Source: Mannheimia granulomatis (GTDB lineage: Bacteria; Pseudomonadota; Gammaproteobacteria; Enterobacterales; Pasteurellaceae). From it: DNA of 64,000 bases. Of the stretch, positions 59,741-64,000 are shown in pieces. The notes beneath the pieces are model-generated. The model searched no databases, was not told the DNA's origin, and worked only from the letters and a program-made list of their open reading frames with translations. Numbering within the stretch: position 1 is the first letter of the stretch; every line of letters begins with the position of its first letter. The DNA lies in NCBI RefSeq assembly GCF_013377255.1, contig NZ_CP016614.1, positions 494,001 through 558,000 of the forward strand, written 5' to 3'. Position numbers and translations under genes: made by a program.

Positions 59741-61783
59741 ATGTCTAACCCTCTTTTAAATTACACAGGCTTGCCTGCTTTCTCACAAATTAAACCTGAA
59801 CATATCAAACCGGCGGTAGAGGCCGTTATCAAAGAATGCCGTGAAACCGTAGAAACGGTGGCGAAAATTGAAAATCCGACTTGGGAGAATTTCTATATGC
59901 CACAAGCAATGGCGGGCGATAAATTCTCTCGTGCGTGGTTGCCTGTCGGGCATTTAAATGCAGTGAAAAATTCTCCTGAATTGCGTGAGGCTTATCAAGC
60001 TTGCTTGCCGTTATTATCTGAATACAGCACTTGGGCAGGGCAACACCAAGGATTGTATCAAGGTTATGTAAAGCTTAAAAATAGCCCTGAGTTTGAAACC
60101 TATTCGGTTGCACAGAAAAAAGCGATTGAGAATAGCCTGAAAGATTTTGAACTATCGGGGATTTCTTTGCCGGCGGATAAACAAAAACGCTATGGTGAAA
60201 TTTCGGCTCGTTTATCTGAACTTAGCTCGCAATTTAGCAATAATGTGCTAGATGCCACAATGGGCTGGGATATTGTGATTACTGATGAATCACAGCTAAA
60301 AGGTTTACCGGAATCGGCATTAGAGGCAGCAAAATTATCTGCTGAAAGCAAAGGCAAAAAAGGCTATCGTTTTACGCTTGAGTTCCCAAGCTATTTGCCT
60401 GTGATGACTTATTGTGAAAACAAAGCGTTACGTGAGGAAATGTACCGTGCTTTTGTTACTCGAGCCTCCGACCAAGGCCCGAATAGCGGCAAATGGGATA
60501 ACAGCCCGATCATTGATGAAATCTTAAAATTACGCCACGAAAACGCACAATTACTTGGTTTTAAAACTTATGCTGATTATTCTCTTGCCACTAAAATGGC
60601 GGAAAATCCGCAACAAGTGTTGGATTTCTTAAACGATTTGGCTACTCGCTCAAAAGCACAGGGCAAAAACGAATTATGTGAATTGAAAAAGTTCACCAAA
60701 GAACACTTTGGCGTAGAGCATTTGGATTTATGGGATATCACCTTCTATAGTGAAAAACAAAAGCAAGCGTTATTCTCAATTAACGATGAAGAACTTCGTC
60801 CATACTTCCCGGAAAACCGTGTGCTTTCAGGCTTATTTGAAGTGATGAAACGTGTTTTCGGAATGCGAGTGGAAGAGCAGCAAGGCGTAGATGTTTGGCA
60901 TAAAGATGTGCGTTTTTTCAATATTTTTGATAAAAATGACCGCTTGCGTGGCTCATTCTACCTTGATTTATACGCTCGTGAAAACAAACGCGGCGGAGCG
61001 TGGATGGATGATTGCATCAACCAAAAACGTTTGGCAGATGGCTCATTACAAAAACCGGTCGCTTATTTAACCTGTAACTTCAACAAGCCGATTGGCGATA
61101 AGCCGGCGTTATTCACTCATGATGAGGTAACGACCTTATTCCACGAATTTGGACATGGTATTCACCATATGCTGACTGAAATTGAGGTGGGCGATGTTGC
61201 CGGCATTAACGGTGTACCTTGGGATGCAGTAGAATTACCAAGCCAGTTCTTAGAAAACTGGTGCTGGGAAGAAGAGGCTCTTGCCTTCATTTCCGGCCAT
61301 TACGAAACAGGCGAGCCGCTACCAAAAGCAAAATTAGAGCAATTATTAGCGGCGAAAAACTTCCAAGCAGCGATGTTTGTATTACGCCAATTAGAATTCG
61401 GCTTATTTGATTTCCGCCTACACACCGAATACGACCCAACAAAACAAGGGCAAGTGTTGGCATTGTTGAAAGAAGTGAAAGAGAAAGTCGCAGTTGCCAA
61501 AGGTGTAGATTGGGCAAGAACGCCACACAGCTTCTCGCATATTTTTGCCGGTGGTTATGCAGCAGGCTACTATAGCTACTTATGGGCGGAAGTGCTGTCA
61601 GCCGATGCTTATTCACGCTTTGAAGAAGAAGGGATCTTTAATGCTCAAACGGGGCAATCTTTCTTAGACAACATTCTCACCCGTGGCGGTTCAGAAGAGC
61701 CAATGGTGCTATTTGAGCGCTTCCGTGGGAGAAAACCAACCCTTGATGCTTTACTCAGACATAAAGGGATTTCAGGTAATTAA
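59741..61783 (+). CDS. prlC: Oligopeptidase A PrlC
   Basis: 680-residue cytoplasmic M3 zinc metallopeptidase that degrades short peptides, including cleaved signal peptides. The zinc motif is LFHEFGHGIHHML (HExxH); the downstream glutamate ligand falls in DAVELPSQFLENW. TAAGGA lies before the ATG. An uptake signal is inside the frame near 60938 (NDRLRG). It is functionally linked to SppA elsewhere in the window. Confidence 0.95.
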   Translation: MSNPLLNYTGLPAFSQIKPEHIKPAVEAVIKECRETVETVAKIENPTWENFYMPQAMAGDKFSRAWLPVGHLNAVKNSPELREAYQACLPLLSEYSTWAGQHQGLYQGYVKLKNSPEFETYSVAQKKAIENSLKDFELSGISLPADKQKRYGEISARLSELSSQFSNNVLDATMGWDIVITDESQLKGLPESALEAAKLSAESKGKKGYRFTLEFPSYLPVMTYCENKALREEMYRAFVTRASDQGPNSGKWDNSPIIDEILKLRHENAQLLGFKTYADYSLATKMAENPQQVLDFLNDLATRSKAQGKNELCELKKFTKEHFGVEHLDLWDITFYSEKQKQALFSINDEELRPYFPENRVLSGLFEVMKRVFGMRVEEQQGVDVWHKDVRFFNIFDKNDRLRGSFYLDLYARENKRGGAWMDDCINQKRLADGSLQKPVAYLTCNFNKPIGDKPALFTHDEVTTLFHEFGHGIHHMLTEIEVGDVAGINGVPWDAVELPSQFLENWCWEEEALAFISGHYETGEPLPKAKLEQLLAAKNFQAAMFVLRQLEFGLFDFRLHTEYDPTKQGQVLALLKEVKEKVAVAKGVDWARTPHSFSHIFAGGYAAGYYSYLWAEVLSADAYSRFEEEGIFNAQTGQSFLDNILTRGGSEEPMVLFERFRGRKPTLDALLRHKGISGN

Positions 61784-61817
61784 TACAGCGGAATATAGCA
61801 TAGAATAATATTCAGAT

Positions 61818-61850
61818 AAGCCTCCATTAATTGTAATAAATGGAGGCTTT
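61818..61850 (+). terminator. Terminator after prlC
   Basis: AAGCCTCCATT (61818-61828) pairs with AATGGAGGCTT (61839-61849), followed by TATTAT. Perfect 11-bp stem with 10-base loop. Confidence 0.85.
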
Positions 61851-61949
61851 ATTATGGTTGACAATAAATTAATCATTTACTTCAAATAAAGTATAAATAG
61901 TTTATTCTCTATGTTAAAATTTTGCGACTCAGTATTAGGATATAATTAT

Positions 61950-63682
61950 ATGAAACGCTATTCATTACTTTTATGGACTCTTTTCCCTAAGTTAGTGGTT
62001 GCAGCACCTCAATTAGACCCTTATTTAAATCAAATTGATGCAACTCAGCAACAACCCAAACCCAGCAACAAAAAGAGCAAGAACGACAATTTACCCCTTC
62101 TGCCGATGTGCGTACAGATTTAACTCAAGATAGTCTATTTTTATCAAATCACGAATCTCCTTGTTACCCTATTCACCAAATTACCATAACCGATTACGCT
62201 AGCCCCTCCCAAACCAGTCAATTCCAATGGGCATTTGAAAAAGCTGCCAAATCACTCCGTTTGACATTACCACACTGTTTTGGTGGTGAAGGTTTAGGTA
62301 TATTGATGAAGCAGGTGCAAAATGAAATTATCGGTCGTGGCTATGTGACCACTCGAGTGGTGACTCAAGAGCAAGATTTGCGTGGCGGAAAGTTAGCATT
62401 AACAGTGATTCCCGGTAAGGTTCGTAATACGCTAGTTGCAGACAGCGGTGTTGTTCCTCGATTCACACCATTACACGCTTTTACAGCTTTAACCTTTGAG
62501 TCGGGTGATTTACTGAATGTTCGGGATATTGAACAATCGTTAGAAAACTTAAAACGCGTGCCGACAGTTGACGCGAATATTGAGATTTTACCGAGCGAAA
62601 GTGATAAAGCTGAAGTGGGTGAAAGTGATTTAAAAATCAGTTACAACCAAGCTTTTCCATTTCGTCTGAATTTAGGCTTAGATGATGCAGGTTCCACTTC
62701 AACGGGGAAATGGCAAGCCAGCGGCACACTTTCTATTGATAATATTTTTTCTGCAAACGACCTTTTCTATACTTCTTTTACTCACTCCATTAAACAAAAA
62801 GGCGATGATAACGGCAAGCGTGCCAGCAAAAATTTCTCTCTTTACTATTCGATTCCGTTTGGCTATTGGCAGCTAGCCTTTTCCCACACCCAAAATCGTT
62901 ATCACCAAGAAGTATTTGGGGCTTTCGATAAAAGCTACATGTATGCAGGTGAAAGTGATACTGATAAGTTAACCCTTTCTTACTTGATTTACCGAGACAG
63001 CACACGCAAAACCGGTATTTCCGGTTCGCTTTGGTCTCGTCAATCTCAAAACTATATTGACGGTGGTGAAGTTGAGGTACAAAAGCGTCGAATGGCAGGT
63101 TGGGAAGTCGGTTTTAACCATAAAGAATACTTTCCGGCGGCAACTTTAGAGTTTTCTGCAAGCTTCAAGCGTGGTACTGCTGCTCGAGGTTCCTTATCTG
63201 CTCCTGAAGAGCTTTATGGCGAAGGCACATCTCGTCCGAAAATCATTACAGCCGGCGTGAGCTTAACCAAACCGTTTCAATGGGAAAATCAATCTTGGCA
63301 GTGGCAAAGTAGTTTGAATGCTCAGTGGAACAAAACCCCATTGATTCCGCAAGACCGTTTTTCGATTGGCAGCCGTTATACGGTACGAGGCTTTGATGGT
63401 GAACTCTCACTTTCCGGTGAGCGTGGCTGGAACTGGCGAAATGAACTGGTTTGGCAGTTTAGACCAACGCACGCTTTTTATTGGGCGGTTGATGGTGGAC
63501 GGGTATCCGGCTGGTCTACGGAAAATCAGCTGGGACATCACCTAATGGGGACGGCGATTGGTTTACGCGGTAGTGTAAAAGGGTTTAGTTATGATGTTTT
63601 TATGGGCAGACCGATGCGTAAACCGGAAGGTTTTAGAACCTCTGATGCCGTTGCTGGTTTTAATATCGGCTACAATTTTTAA
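61950..63682 (+). pseudogene. Two-partner secretion transporter TpsB (FhaC/ShlB family), frameshifted
   Basis: Omp85-type outer-membrane transporter of about 577 residues in total. A signal peptide (MKRYSLLLWTLFPKLVVAAP) begins the first frame, which ends at 62123. The main body continues in the -1 frame from about 62040 to 63682: POTRA domains (about residues 70-210, HQITITDY and GRGYVTTRVVTQEQDLRGGK) and the barrel, with the SIGSRYTVRGFDGE loop motif and C-terminal GFNIGYNF. The break lies in a Q/T-rich linker; one extra A near 62054 restores it. The downstream TpsA start makes the pair clear. A GTG at 62108 could start a signal-less product, which should not reach the outer membrane. Confidence 0.87.
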
Positions 63683-63731
63683 TTTATTTTTCGGGCAAGC
63701 CAAATTTTGGCAAAGATTTAAGGATTAAAGT

Positions 63732-64000
63732 ATGAACAAACAATATTTCCGAGTCATTTTCAGCAAAACATTACAACGTTTAGTTGTCGTTTCTGAATTA
63801 GCCAAATCTGAAGGGAAATCAACAGAATCCTCTCCAAGCGGTCAGATTTTGCAAAAAATTTGCAAGATAAGACCGCTTGTATTTAGTTTGTTCTACGCTT
63901 TGGGCTTTGTCACTTTTTCGCAGAATGCCTTTGCGGAAAATTTAATTATTCAAGCTGACAGCTCAGCCTCGAAAAATCAGCAGCCGATTATCTTACAAAC
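63732..64000 (+). CDS. TpsA exoprotein, filamentous-hemagglutinin type (3' end beyond window)
   Basis: First 89 codons of a large secreted protein exported by the TpsB encoded just upstream. The start MNKQYFRVIFSKTLQRLVVV is the extended signal peptide region (ESPR) of long type V proteins. A hydrophobic core (LVFSLFYALGFVTF) and cleavage site NAFA-EN follow, then the beginning of the TPS domain (LIIQADSSASKN). AAGGAT lies 7 bases before the ATG. Between ESPR and core, two facing uptake signals are translated. Hemolysin or adhesin cannot be told apart from this part. Confidence 0.9.
   Translation, partial: MNKQYFRVIFSKTLQRLVVVSELAKSEGKSTESSPSGQILQKICKIRPLVFSLFYALGFVTFSQNAFAENLIIQADSSASKNQQPIILQ
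63835..63880. repeat. Facing uptake signals inside the tpsA signal peptide
   Basis: CAAGCGGTC (63835-63843) and GACCGCTTG (63871-63879) form a perfect 9-bp stem within the coding sequence, with ATTTTGCAAAAAATTTGCAA between them. They encode S-G-Q to R-P-L-V of the extended signal. Confidence 0.82.

Noticed and set aside
1..64000. tRNA, rRNA, CRISPR or insertion sequences
   Set aside because: No tRNA-like cloverleaf ends, rRNA blocks, regular spacer arrays or transposase motifs were recognised by reading; a covariance-model scan would be needed to exclude small RNAs.

Overview
The window looks like a chromosomal segment from a member of the Pasteurellaceae, most likely of the Actinobacillus/Mannheimia branch. 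The strongest sign is a dense scatter of the uptake signal core ACAAGCGGT, often followed by A/T-rich GCAAAATTT-type flanks. Gene content agrees: a full Nrf ammonifying nitrite reductase cluster, FocA/PflB/PflA fermentation genes, thiamine salvage rather than synthesis, Mla lipid transport, and heme acquisition. I saw no rRNA, tRNA, CRISPR array, insertion sequence or intact prophage.

Layout. 1-6.4 kb: end of rlmN, an accessory insert (MipA/OmpV protein, MerR regulator, CPBP protease remnant), then pilW and tex. 6.4-9.9 kb: SDR oxidoreductase, nitroreductase, sppA. 9.9-17.5 kb: two TPP riboswitches facing each other around thiDE-cytX (plus strand) and thiM-thiU (minus strand), with an autotransporter between. 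17.5-22 kb: a short class III ribonucleotide reductase (nrdG-nrdD) behind two NrdR boxes, and ilvGM. 22-29.8 kb: nrfABCD and nrfE-dsbE-nrfF-nrfG. 29.8-38.8 kb: degP, mlaFEDCB-ibaG, murA, ruvC, a small lipoprotein, yebC, nudB. 39-45 kb: heme locus hmuTUV facing chaN plus a TonB-dependent receptor, with a Fur-like box at each end. 45-54 kb: EamA transporter, DUF72, aspS, a KilA-N gene, lysO, dinB (LexA box), htpX, yqaA. 54-64 kb: focA-pflB, a RhuM gene, pflA, prlC, and the start of a two-partner secretion locus (tpsB, then tpsA running off the window).

How it fits together. Anaerobic respiration and fermentation (nrf, focA-pfl, nrdDG) sit near FNR-like or NrdR-like sites. The thiamine genes import and phosphorylate HMP and thiazole and join them to ThMP. 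The heme locus has a receptor, a heme-binding lipoprotein and an ABC importer.

Most notable: (1) the two phage-type orphan genes (KilA-N at 49.4 kb, RhuM at 57.5 kb) share a 24-nt upstream element with 22 identities, each just after a paired uptake-signal hairpin; (2) hmuU, the TonB receptor and tpsB each carry a one-base-loss frameshift in a short homopolymer, meaning sequence error, decay or on/off switching; (3) uptake signals lie inside signal-peptide coding regions of pilW, nrfB and tpsA and build the tail of Tex; (4) the thiM riboswitch carries a 7-nt complement of the thiM ribosome binding site.
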